From NCBI GenBank assembly GCA_038255255.1, contig JBBSLL010000028.1, positions 1 through 41,641 on the forward strand: DNA of 41,641 bases, read 5' to 3'. Below, one piece after another: positions 34,377 through 41,641 of the stretch (positions are counted from its first letter, which is position 1; the number at the start of each line of letters is the position of its first letter). This DNA comes from JBBQNY01 sp038255255 (GTDB lineage: Bacteria; Pseudomonadota; Gammaproteobacteria; Xanthomonadales; Ahniellaceae). A model generated the notes under the pieces. The model was given only the letters and a program-made list of their open reading frames with translations. It was not told the origin of the DNA and made no database searches. Position numbers and translations under genes: made by a program.

Positions 34377-35411
34377 CTACTCGACGGAATCGGTGGGTCG
34401 GGAAAGGCGCAGCAATTTGCGCAGCGTAGCGTCCAGGCGCGCGAAACGCGCGGCATTGCGGCGCCACTCGGCGTTTGGCGCGACCGGCAGTCCGCCCGAG
34501 TACACGCCGGGCTGGTGGATGCTGTGCGTCAGCGCGCTGGCGGCCGTCACGGTGACGTGGTCGCAGATCTCGATGTGGCCGCCAATGCCCGCCTGGCCGG
34601 CGATCAGGCAATGCCGGCCGATGCGCGCGCTGCCGGCCACGCCGACGCACCCTGCCATCGCGGTATGCGCGCCGATGTACACGTTGTGTCCGATCTGCAC
34701 GAGGTTGTCGAGCCGCACGTCCTCTTCCAGCACGGTATCGCCGAGCGCGCCGCGATCGATGCAGGTGTTCGCCCCGATCTCGCAATCATCGCCGACGACG
34801 AGTCCGCCCAGTTGCGGCACCTTCACCCAGCGACCGTCCTCGAAAGCATTGCCGAAGCCATCTGCGCCGAGCACCGCGCCGGGATGCACGCGCACGCGGC
34901 GGCCAAGTCGAACCTGGCGCACCAGCGTGACGCGCGCGACCAGCTCGCAGTCTTCGCCGACGATGCAATCCTCTCCGATTACGCTGCCGGCGCCGACGGC
35001 CGCACGGGCCCCGATGCGCGAGCGCGCACCGACGACGGCGTGCGCGCCGATGTGCGCGCTGTCATCGACCACCGCATCGGGCGCGAGTACGGCGGTCGGA
35101 TGCACGCCGGGCGCGTATGCCGTGCGCTGCTCGAACAACGACGCGATGCGCGCGAAGTCGGCGTAGGGTCGGGCGCTGACCAGCGAGGGGACGGGACAAC
35201 CCGCCACATCGCCGGGCCCCAGGATCACCGCCGCTGCGCGGGTACGGGACAGTGCGGACCGGTAACGGGGATTGGTGAAAAACGAAAGCTGCGTGGGCGT
35301 TGCGGCTTCGAGCGTCGCGACGCCATCGATGTGGCCGCTGTCACCCTGCAGTTCGAGCCCGAAGCGCGTCGCCAGCTCTTCAAGTCGTAACGTCGCGGGT
35401 GGGGTACTCAT
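34377..35411 (-). CDS. lpxD: UDP-3-O-acylglucosamine N-acyltransferase
   Basis: 344 residues. It adds the second 3-hydroxyacyl chain, at N-2, to UDP-3-O-acyl-GlcN. An N-terminal uridine-binding domain (LRLEELATRFGLELQGD ... LSFFTNPRY) is followed by a hexapeptide-repeat beta helix. The catalytic His region is DNLVQIGHNVYIGAHTAMAG, and the C-terminal helix is RLDATLRKLLRL. Its ATG overlaps the skp stop (ATGA). fabZ starts 8 bp after its stop. Confidence 0.97.
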   Translation of the reverse strand: MSTPPATLRLEELATRFGLELQGDSGHIDGVATLEAATPTQLSFFTNPRYRSALSRTRAAAVILGPGDVAGCPVPSLVSARPYADFARIASLFEQRTAYAPGVHPTAVLAPDAVVDDSAHIGAHAVVGARSRIGARAAVGAGSVIGEDCIVGEDCELVARVTLVRQVRLGRRVRVHPGAVLGADGFGNAFEDGRWVKVPQLGGLVVGDDCEIGANTCIDRGALGDTVLEEDVRLDNLVQIGHNVYIGAHTAMAGCVGVAGSARIGRHCLIAGQAGIGGHIEICDHVTVTAASALTHSIHQPGVYSGGLPVAPNAEWRRNAARFARLDATLRKLLRLSRPTDSVE

Positions 35412-35947
35412 GGCACGAGGGGCGTCGGCGCGCCTGCCTTGGACGCCAGGCGAAGTCGCTCGAGCACGCGGTCGGTGATATCGATGTTGGCGGATGCGAA
35501 CAGGACCGGGCCCTGCAGGACGAGGTCGTAGTCATGCTCGCGCGCGTACTCCACGATGACCGACTGGATCTCCGGCCACCGGCGGCCGAGTTCCTCCGCG
35601 CCGCGCGTGCCGAGTTCGCTGCGCAACTGTCCGCGCAGGCGTTCGATGCCGCGTTCCAGCGTGCCGATTTCCCGCGCGAGCTGCGAGGCCGGTGCGGATT
35701 CGGCGGCAGCCGCACCCGCCTGTTCGCGCCGCTTGAGTTCAGCGAGTTTCGCTTCCTGCTGCTTGAGCTGCGCATCGCGCTCGCGGAATTCCCGCGCGAG
35801 CCGTTCGCGCCCCGCCGCAACCTGCGGTGCATTGTCGAGCAGGCGCTTCATGTCCACGTACGCAATTCTCGGCGCGTTCTGCGAGGCCGTCGGCGCCGCC
35901 ACGGCGAGCAACAGGACCATCAGGAACGCAGTCGCTGCGCGGGTCAT
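35408..35947 (-). CDS. skp: Periplasmic outer-membrane protein chaperone Skp/OmpH
   Basis: 179 residues from the ATG at 35947 with a signal peptide (TRAATAFLMVLLLAVAAPTAS). The mature part starts RIAYVDMKRLLDNAPQVAAG, the Skp/OmpH signature, and continues as a long coiled coil rich in Glu, Arg, Lys and Leu, the arms of the trimeric chaperone. The C-terminal body strand is YDLVLQGPVLFASANIDITD. Skp holds unfolded outer-membrane proteins in the periplasm for BamA. The frame is open further upstream with another ATG near 36004, but that would bury the signal. Confidence 0.93.
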   Translation of the reverse strand: MTRAATAFLMVLLLAVAAPTASQNAPRIAYVDMKRLLDNAPQVAAGRERLAREFRERDAQLKQQEAKLAELKRREQAGAAAAESAPASQLAREIGTLERGIERLRGQLRSELGTRGAEELGRRWPEIQSVIVEYAREHDYDLVLQGPVLFASANIDITDRVLERLRLASKAGAPTPLVP

Positions 35948-36025
35948 ACCGCACCCGCGGCCCGCGGGCGTCTCATTGCTGCGCCCGGAGCTCGCGGAGT
36001 TCATCGCAGCCGGCACCGTGCGATA

Positions 36026-38353
36026 TCAGAACTGGTTGCCGAACGAGAACTGGATCGTCTCGGTACGATCTCTGTCGTCGCTCTTGATGGGCGTCGACAG
36101 GTTGATGACGATCGGGCCCACCGGTGCCTGCCACTTGAACGAGAGGCCCGCCGAAGCGCGCAGTTCCCCGGCGTCGAACGCGTTGAAATCCTCGAAAACG
36201 TTGCCGACGTCGACGAACGCCGAAAACTGCGTGGTGTCCTGGGCGCGCTTGAGGAAAGGAATCGGGAAGATCAGTTCGGTCGAAGCCACGGTCTTGAACG
36301 CGCCGCCGAGCGGCTGGCAGTTCACCGTGTCGATCGAACCGGGCTGGACAAAGCAGGGGCCCAGCGTGTTGTCCTCGAAACCGCGGACACCGGCCTGCAC
36401 TCCGCCGGCGTAGAAATATTCGAAGAAGGGCAGGACGTCGCCATTGCCGTAGCCGTCGCCGTACCCGAGATCCACTGAGGTCAGGAGCGTGGCCCAGTCG
36501 CGCAATGGGAAGTAGTGGGCGAACTGGTAACTGAGCTTGTAGTACTCGGCCGTCGAGCCCGGCAGCGCGATTTCAGCAAAAACGCGCTGGTAGGTTCCGC
36601 GCGTGGGCGCGAAGAACCGGTTGCGGGAGTCGCGCGCCCACCCGGCTTCGATGCGCCAGGTGTGGAAGGTGTTGTGGCCGACATCATTGATGTAGTCGAC
36701 GAAGGGTTGCGGTGTCTGGCAGCCGAGCACCGAGCAGAAAGTGAAGATCTGGTTGCTCTCGATGCCGAGCGATGCGCTTACGGTATCGGTCTCGGTCAGG
36801 GGAATTGCCGACACCACCGAAAACAGCGTGGTCTCGGTCGCGAACGCGGCGATGTTGGCCTGGCGCTGGTCGATTTCCGAGTAGCGGATGTTGTAGCCGA
36901 GGCTCACGCCGCTGTCGAGGAAGTACGGGTCGTAGTAGCTGAAATCGAACCGCTTCACGATGCGATTGTTCTGCAGCGTCACGTTGACGCTGTTGCCGGA
37001 GCCGAGGAAATTCCGCTGGGTGACGGAAAGGCTCGTCAACAGCCCCTGCAACTGCGAATAGCCGAAGCCGAACTGGAACGCGCCTGAACTCTGCTCCTCG
37101 ACCGCGACTTCGAGGTCGACCTGGTCCTCGGTCCCGGCGACTTTCGGCGTCTCGATGTTGACGGACTTGAAGTAGCCGAGGCGCCGCAAGCGGACCTTGG
37201 ATCGATCGATCGCCGCCTGCGAATACCAGCCGCCCTCGAACTGGCGCATCTCGCGACGCAGGACCTCGTCCTGGGTGCGCGTGTTGCCCTTGAACTCGAT
37301 GCGCCGCACGTAGACGCGCGGCCCGGGAGCCACGAGGAAAATCACCTCGACGGTTTTCTTGTCGCGGTCGAGGCTCGGGATCGGATTTACTTCGGCGAAC
37401 GCGTAACCGAGATTGGTCAGGACGCGCGTGATGGCTTCGGCCGACTGCTCGACGCGCCGCTGCGAAAACGTTTCGCCCTTCTTGATGCGCACGAGCGGGC
37501 GCAACTGCGACTCCGCCAGAACGAGATCGCCAGTGAGCTTGACATCGCCGACCTGGTACACCTCGCCTTCGCGGATGTTGGCAGTGACGTAGATATTGCT
37601 GCGATCAGGGCTGATGGCCACCTGCGTCGACTCGACGTTGGCTTCGGCGTAGCCGCGATCCTGGTAGTACGCCTGCAGCTTTTCCAGATCGCCGGAGAGT
37701 TTCTCGCGCGAGTACTGGTCGTCGCTTTTGTACCAGGAGAGCCAGTTGGTGGTGTTGGACTCGAAGCCTTCGCGGATGTCGGAGTCGGAGAAGGACTCGT
37801 TGCCGACGATGTTGAAGTGCTTGATCTTCGCAGCCTTGCCTTCGGAGATCGTCAGGTCGATCTGGACGCGGTTGCGCTCGAGCTTGCGCACGCGGCCCTC
37901 GATGCCGACGTTGTACTTGCCGCGATTGTTGTACTGGCGCTGCAGTTCGGATATCGCCCGCTCCAGCGCGAGACGATCGTAGGTATCGCCCTCGTTGAGG
38001 CCGATTTCCCGGAAGGCCTTGCGCAGGTCTTCTTCCTTGATGTCCTTGTTGCCGGTGATGTTGACCTTGGAGATGGCCGCGCGCTCGGTCACCTTGACCA
38101 CGAGGATGTCGCCTTCGCGATCAAGCTCGACATCGTTGAAGAAGCCCGTCTTGAACAGGGCGCGGACAGCTTCCGCCGCGCGGGCGTTGTCGATCGAGTC
38201 GCCCTTCTCGACCGGCAGGTAGGAGTACACCGTGCCGGCCGAAATGCGCTCGATGCCGTCGACCCGGATGTCCGAAATCGTGAAGGGGTCGAAAGCGAGC
38301 GCGTCGCGCGCGCACAGGGTGGCCAGCAGGATCAAGGCGGCAACGCGTTTCAT
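36026..38353 (-). CDS. bamA: Outer membrane protein assembly factor BamA
   Basis: 775 residues. The ATG at 38353 has CCAGGAG 6 bases upstream; a GTG two codons earlier is less likely. A signal peptide (KRVAALILLATLCARDALA) is followed by five POTRA repeats (about residues 22-420, starting FTISDIRVDGIERISAG) and a 16-strand beta barrel. The conserved loop 6 motif VRGF occurs near residue 656, and the last residue is Phe, as in folded outer-membrane barrels. BamA inserts barrel proteins into the outer membrane. Confidence 0.97.
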   Translation of the reverse strand: MKRVAALILLATLCARDALAFDPFTISDIRVDGIERISAGTVYSYLPVEKGDSIDNARAAEAVRALFKTGFFNDVELDREGDILVVKVTERAAISKVNITGNKDIKEEDLRKAFREIGLNEGDTYDRLALERAISELQRQYNNRGKYNVGIEGRVRKLERNRVQIDLTISEGKAAKIKHFNIVGNESFSDSDIREGFESNTTNWLSWYKSDDQYSREKLSGDLEKLQAYYQDRGYAEANVESTQVAISPDRSNIYVTANIREGEVYQVGDVKLTGDLVLAESQLRPLVRIKKGETFSQRRVEQSAEAITRVLTNLGYAFAEVNPIPSLDRDKKTVEVIFLVAPGPRVYVRRIEFKGNTRTQDEVLRREMRQFEGGWYSQAAIDRSKVRLRRLGYFKSVNIETPKVAGTEDQVDLEVAVEEQSSGAFQFGFGYSQLQGLLTSLSVTQRNFLGSGNSVNVTLQNNRIVKRFDFSYYDPYFLDSGVSLGYNIRYSEIDQRQANIAAFATETTLFSVVSAIPLTETDTVSASLGIESNQIFTFCSVLGCQTPQPFVDYINDVGHNTFHTWRIEAGWARDSRNRFFAPTRGTYQRVFAEIALPGSTAEYYKLSYQFAHYFPLRDWATLLTSVDLGYGDGYGNGDVLPFFEYFYAGGVQAGVRGFEDNTLGPCFVQPGSIDTVNCQPLGGAFKTVASTELIFPIPFLKRAQDTTQFSAFVDVGNVFEDFNAFDAGELRASAGLSFKWQAPVGPIVINLSTPIKSDDRDRTETIQFSFGNQF

Positions 38354-38444
38354 CAGCACTCCTGGAAAACTCTGGGGAGCCGCGCGGCCTTGCGTGGGAC
38401 GCGCGTACTCGTGAAGCGGAAGGTCGGGCGACAGGCCTGCAACG

Positions 38445-39794
38445 CTAGGAAATCAGGCGATGGATATCGTTGTAGAACGCGAGTCCCATCAGGCCCACCA
38501 GCATGGCGAGGCCGACGGTCTGGCCAACCCTCAAGGTGCGCTCGGTCACGGGACTGCCCTTGACCAACTCGATAAGGTAATACAGCAGGTGCCCACCGTC
38601 CAAGATCGGGATCGGCAGGAGATTCATCACCGCGAGGCTGAGCGACACCATCGCGAGAAAACTCAGGAACCATGCGACGCCCCGATCGGCCGACATGTCC
38701 GCGTATTGGGCGATGGATACCGGGCCCGAAATGTTCTTGAGCGAAGCCTGGCCGGTCAGCAGCTTGCCGAGGATCGCGTAGGTGTCGCGCGTCATCTGCC
38801 ACGTTTCGCCCAGCGCGGCGGGAATCGCGGCCAGGGGACCGAAACGCTGTTCCGTATCGGGGCGCGCCTGGGCCTGCTGTGCGCCAATGCCGATCCGGAT
38901 TACCCGGGCGCCCTTGTCGTCGGTCTCGGCGCGGGGCACGACCGCCAGGCGCTGGAGTCCGCCGTTTCGCTCGACCACGACCGCGACGGACTCCCCATCG
39001 CGCTGGCGTTGCATCACCTGGGCAAGCTGGTCGAAGGTCTCGACGCGCATGCCCGCGAGTTCCACCACCCGATCACCCACTTCGAAGCCAGCCCGTGCCG
39101 CCGGCGTACCGGGCGCGACGACGCCCACAATCGAAGGCAGTTCGGACTGCCTGGGGTTGAATCCGAGGTCGCGAACCATCGCAGGCTCGCCGTCTGCGGG
39201 CAGGCTGGCGAATGAAAGCGTGCGCAGGCGCTCGGCCCCGCGTGCGTCGACCACGCGGATCGGCAAGGGGTCGCGGGCAAGGCTCGCCGTGGCGATCGCG
39301 ATCGAGGCGTCGCTCCAGGTCGACACCGTGCGGTCGCCCACCTGGATCAGCCGGTCGCCCCGCTCGAATCCGGCCTCCGCGGCCACTCCGCGTGTGTTTC
39401 CGACCAGCGGCAGGTAGTCCGGCCGACCGAACACGAACATGAGCCACAGCGCGAAAACGGTGAAAATCAGGTTGAAGAACGGTCCGGCTGCCACGATCGC
39501 CATGCGTGCGCCGAGTGGCTTGCGGTTGAAAGCGAAGGGCGCGTCGCCCGGTGCGATGTCGCCTTCGCGCTCGTCCAGCATCTTGACGTACCCACCCAGC
39601 GGGATTGCCGCGATGACGTACTCGGTGCCGTCCCGCCCGACGCGCGAGAACAGGGGCTTGCCGAAGCCGATGGAGAAGCGCAGGACCCGCACGCCGAAGC
39701 GTCGCGCCACAATGAAATGGCCGAACTCATGGAACGTGATGAGAACGCCCAGGGTGACCAGCAGCCACCAGATCGAGCCGAAGACGGTTTCCAT
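38445..39794 (-). CDS. rseP: Site-2 zinc metalloprotease RseP
   Basis: 449 residues. Intramembrane protease that completes RseA cleavage to release the sigma-E factor on envelope stress. The zinc motif is H22-E23-F-G-H26 in the first membrane helix. Two PDZ domains (about residues 110-300, with VVELAGMRVETFDQLAQVMQ in the second) precede the third helix with NLLPIPILDGGHLLYYLIE, which supplies the Asp ligand. Its position next to bamA and skp, both sigma-E targets in other species, is classical. It lies 9 bp after dxr. Confidence 0.97.
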   Translation of the reverse strand: METVFGSIWWLLVTLGVLITFHEFGHFIVARRFGVRVLRFSIGFGKPLFSRVGRDGTEYVIAAIPLGGYVKMLDEREGDIAPGDAPFAFNRKPLGARMAIVAAGPFFNLIFTVFALWLMFVFGRPDYLPLVGNTRGVAAEAGFERGDRLIQVGDRTVSTWSDASIAIATASLARDPLPIRVVDARGAERLRTLSFASLPADGEPAMVRDLGFNPRQSELPSIVGVVAPGTPAARAGFEVGDRVVELAGMRVETFDQLAQVMQRQRDGESVAVVVERNGGLQRLAVVPRAETDDKGARVIRIGIGAQQAQARPDTEQRFGPLAAIPAALGETWQMTRDTYAILGKLLTGQASLKNISGPVSIAQYADMSADRGVAWFLSFLAMVSLSLAVMNLLPIPILDGGHLLYYLIELVKGSPVTERTLRVGQTVGLAMLVGLMGLAFYNDIHRLIS

Positions 39795-39803
39795 GGGCCC
39801 AGT

Positions 39804-41030
39804 CTACCGGGAGGTGCCCGAGCGACGGGTCACGAAGCCGAGCGCGAATTCGCGGGCCATGGCATCGGCGTGGAGAACGGCCTCGACCGAATCGACCGGC
39901 ACGCTGGCGATCGCGTCGAGCGTGGCTGCGCAAACAGTGTGGATATCCAGAAAGGCGAGCCTTTGTTCGAGGAATGCCGCGACGGCGATTTCATTCGCCG
40001 CGTTCAGTACGGCGGGCGCGGTGCCCCCCGTTTCGAGCACTGCATAAGCGAGGTCAAGGCAGGCGAAAAGTTCCCGGTCGATGGGCTCGAAATCCAGTCT
40101 GCCCACCTGGATGAGATCGAGCAGCGGCACGCCCGCATCGATCCGGCAGGGCCAGCCCAGCGCGTGCGCAAGAGCGGTACGCATGTCAGGGTGGCCCAGC
40201 TGCGCGAGGAGCGAACCGTCGCGGTACGCCACGAGGGCGTGCACAAGGCTTTGCGGGTGCATCACCACGTCGATGCGATCGGCGGGCAGGCCGAACAGCC
40301 AATGGGCCTCGATGACTTCGAGGCCCTTGTTCATGAGGGTCGCGGAGTCGACTGAAATCTTGCGCCCCATGGACCATTTCGGATGCGCGCAGGCTTCAGC
40401 AGGCGTCACGGCCTCGAGCGAGGCGCGGGAGCGGCCGCGAAACGGCCCCCCCGATGCGGTCAACACGATGCGCTCGACGCCCTGCGCCTCGGGGTCGCGG
40501 GCAAATCCGGCGGGCAGGCACTGGAACACCGCATTGTGTTCGCTGTCGACCGGCAGCAGCGTGCCGCCGCCTTGGGCCAGTGCGTCGAGCAGCAGGCCGC
40601 CCGTCATGACGATGGCCTCCTTGTTCGCAAGCAGCACGCGCTTGCCGGCGCGCGCCGACGCCAGCGTCGAGGCAAGGCCGGCGCCGCCGACGATTGCCGC
40701 GAGCACGGTATCGACCTCGGTGTCGCGGGCCAGCTCTTCGATCGCGGCCGGACCGGCGGAGGCCTCGGTCTTGAGACCTGCTTCCCGCAAGCCCCGTGCG
40801 AGCGCGTCGAGGAAGGACGGATCGCCGATCGCCGCGCGCGCCGGGCGATGCATGCGGCAAAGCCCGAGCAGGCCATCGACGTCGCGATGCGCCGACAAGG
40901 CATAGGCACGCAAGGTCCCGGGGTGCCGCGCGATCACATCGAGCGCGCTGCCGCCAATCGATCCCGTGGCGCCCAGCACGGCAACATTGCGGCGGGCCCG
41001 ACACTCGCTTGCGTGGGAGTCCCCGATCAT
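39804..41030 (-). CDS. dxr: 1-deoxy-D-xylulose-5-phosphate reductoisomerase
   Basis: 408 residues from the ATG at 41030; the longer frame lies inside cdsA. It converts DXP to MEP with NADPH in the isoprenoid pathway. The nucleotide-binding motif is VAVLGATGSIGGSALDVIAR. The catalytic and metal region is LLPVDSEHNAVFQCL, with LTASGGPFRGRS, HPKWSMGRKISVDSATLMNK and GLEVIEAHWLFG following. The start overlaps the cdsA stop as ATGA. Confidence 0.97.
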   Translation of the reverse strand: MIGDSHASECRARRNVAVLGATGSIGGSALDVIARHPGTLRAYALSAHRDVDGLLGLCRMHRPARAAIGDPSFLDALARGLREAGLKTEASAGPAAIEELARDTEVDTVLAAIVGGAGLASTLASARAGKRVLLANKEAIVMTGGLLLDALAQGGGTLLPVDSEHNAVFQCLPAGFARDPEAQGVERIVLTASGGPFRGRSRASLEAVTPAEACAHPKWSMGRKISVDSATLMNKGLEVIEAHWLFGLPADRIDVVMHPQSLVHALVAYRDGSLLAQLGHPDMRTALAHALGWPCRIDAGVPLLDLIQVGRLDFEPIDRELFACLDLAYAVLETGGTAPAVLNAANEIAVAAFLEQRLAFLDIHTVCAATLDAIASVPVDSVEAVLHADAMAREFALGFVTRRSGTSR

Positions 41031-41641
41031 GTGCCGAGCAGGTGACGCCCCAGCGCGAACACCGGAAGCGCAGCGAACAGACTGTCGAAGCGGTCGAGGA
41101 CTCCGCCGTGCCCGGGGATCAGGGTGCCCGAGTCCTTCATGCCGGCATGGCGCTTCATCAGGCTCTCGAAAAGGTCCCCCACGATCGAGACGCCGAGGGT
41201 GACAATCGCCACCAGCACCAGCCCCGCGAGCTGTCCGTCGCGCAGGCCCAGCAGCCAGCCCGCAGCCACCGCGAGCAGCGACACCGCGATGACCGCGCCG
41301 CCCACGCCTTCCCACGACTTGCCCGGACTGATCTTTGGCGCGAGCTTGTGCTTGCCGAAGCGTACGCCCGCGAAATAGGCGCCGCTATCCGCCACCCAGA
41401 TCAGTAGAACGGCCAGCAGCAGCCACCACTCGCCGTGGGGCGAAGTTTCGCGCAGGCTCAGCGCGCCCGCAGCGGCGGGCAGCATCACGAGTACGCCGGC
41501 GAGCAGTTTGAGCGACGTATTGGCCGGAGTGCGCTCGCGCCCGAAGTCGAACCGGCTGAGCCACAGCGTCGCCAGCAACCAGAATGCGGCTCCGATCGTC
41601 GCTACCAGCACCAGTCGTTCCGGCGTGCGCCACCACCAGAG
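41027..41641 (-). CDS. cdsA: Phosphatidate cytidylyltransferase, 5' part beyond the window
   Basis: 204 C-terminal residues are visible and the frame is open to the window edge (WWWRTPERLVLVATIGAAFW). It makes CDP-diacylglycerol from phosphatidic acid and CTP for phospholipid synthesis, in the inner membrane. The family signature is present: KISPGKSWEGVGGAVIAV and SIVGDLFESLMKRHAGMKDS, then GTLIPGHGGVLDRFDS with the metal-binding Asp residues. Several membrane helices precede it. Stop overlaps the dxr start. Confidence 0.97.
   Translation of the reverse strand, partial: LWWWRTPERLVLVATIGAAFWLLATLWLSRFDFGRERTPANTSLKLLAGVLVMLPAAAGALSLRETSPHGEWWLLLAVLLIWVADSGAYFAGVRFGKHKLAPKISPGKSWEGVGGAVIAVSLLAVAAGWLLGLRDGQLAGLVLVAIVTLGVSIVGDLFESLMKRHAGMKDSGTLIPGHGGVLDRFDSLFAALPVFALGRHLLGT

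Noticed and set aside
1..41641. CRISPR arrays, tRNA or rRNA genes, phage structural genes
   Set aside because: No regularly spaced direct repeats, no cloverleaf-like sequences noticed by eye and no phage proteins were seen; a tRNAscan or CRISPR search was not possible here.

Overview
The window reads as high-GC gammaproteobacterial DNA, most likely Xanthomonadales/Lysobacterales. The best evidence is the right-hand third. Read on the minus strand it has the unbroken order cdsA-dxr-rseP-bamA-skp-lpxD-fabZ-lpxA-lpxB-rnhB-dnaE-accA-tilS, the classical gammaproteobacterial outer-membrane biogenesis, lipid A, replication and fatty-acid block. Many exported proteins (L,D-transpeptidase, M1 and M20 peptidases, type II asparaginase, trypsin-like protease, lipoproteins) fit a proteolytic, high-GC environmental member of that group. 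The exact genus cannot be read from the sequence.

Layout. (1) 1-12.0 kb is an accessory region. It opens with the 3' part of an IS30-family element, whose right inverted repeat ends about 75 bp before an exported beta-lactamase-fold serine hydrolase. Next come a tandem pair of unrecognised helical paralogues, the C-terminal stub of an XRE-type antitoxin, and a TIR / membrane / TolB-like / TPR receptor-like protein. They are followed by a lipoprotein amidohydrolase, a small lipoprotein, a SnoaL-like exported protein, a small membrane-anchored protein and a secreted trypsin-like protease. The small membrane protein gene is bracketed by motifs that look like integron attC arms. (2) 12.0-25.2 kb is a mosaic of mostly minus-strand housekeeping and envelope genes: YkuD transpeptidase, exported M1 aminopeptidase, a pyrC-sbtA-sbtB operon, terC behind a yybP-ykoY manganese riboswitch, a DUF4426-like lipoprotein, asparaginase, M20 peptidase and nhaA. 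(3) 25.2-41.6 kb is the conserved tilS-to-cdsA block, entirely on the minus strand, with repeated ATGA stop/start overlaps; cdsA runs off the right edge.

How the genes work together. In the conserved block, CdsA, Dxr, RseP, BamA, Skp, LpxD, FabZ, LpxA and LpxB together supply phospholipid and isoprenoid precursors, envelope stress signalling, outer-membrane protein assembly and lipid A, with RNase HII, DNA polymerase III alpha, AccA and TilS transcribed behind them. In the middle, dihydroorotase is translationally coupled to a bicarbonate transporter and its PII-like partner, which suggests a link between bicarbonate supply and pyrimidine synthesis. TerC is predicted to be a manganese exporter under Mn riboswitch control.

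The most interesting points are the cassette-like unit at 10.2-10.9 kb, the pyrC-sbtAB coupling, the riboswitch with a visible alternative pairing near the terC ribosome-binding site, the TIR-TolB-TPR fusion, the paralogous orphan pair, and a perfect 11-bp hairpin ending one base before the nhaA start codon. No tRNA, rRNA or CRISPR array was seen.
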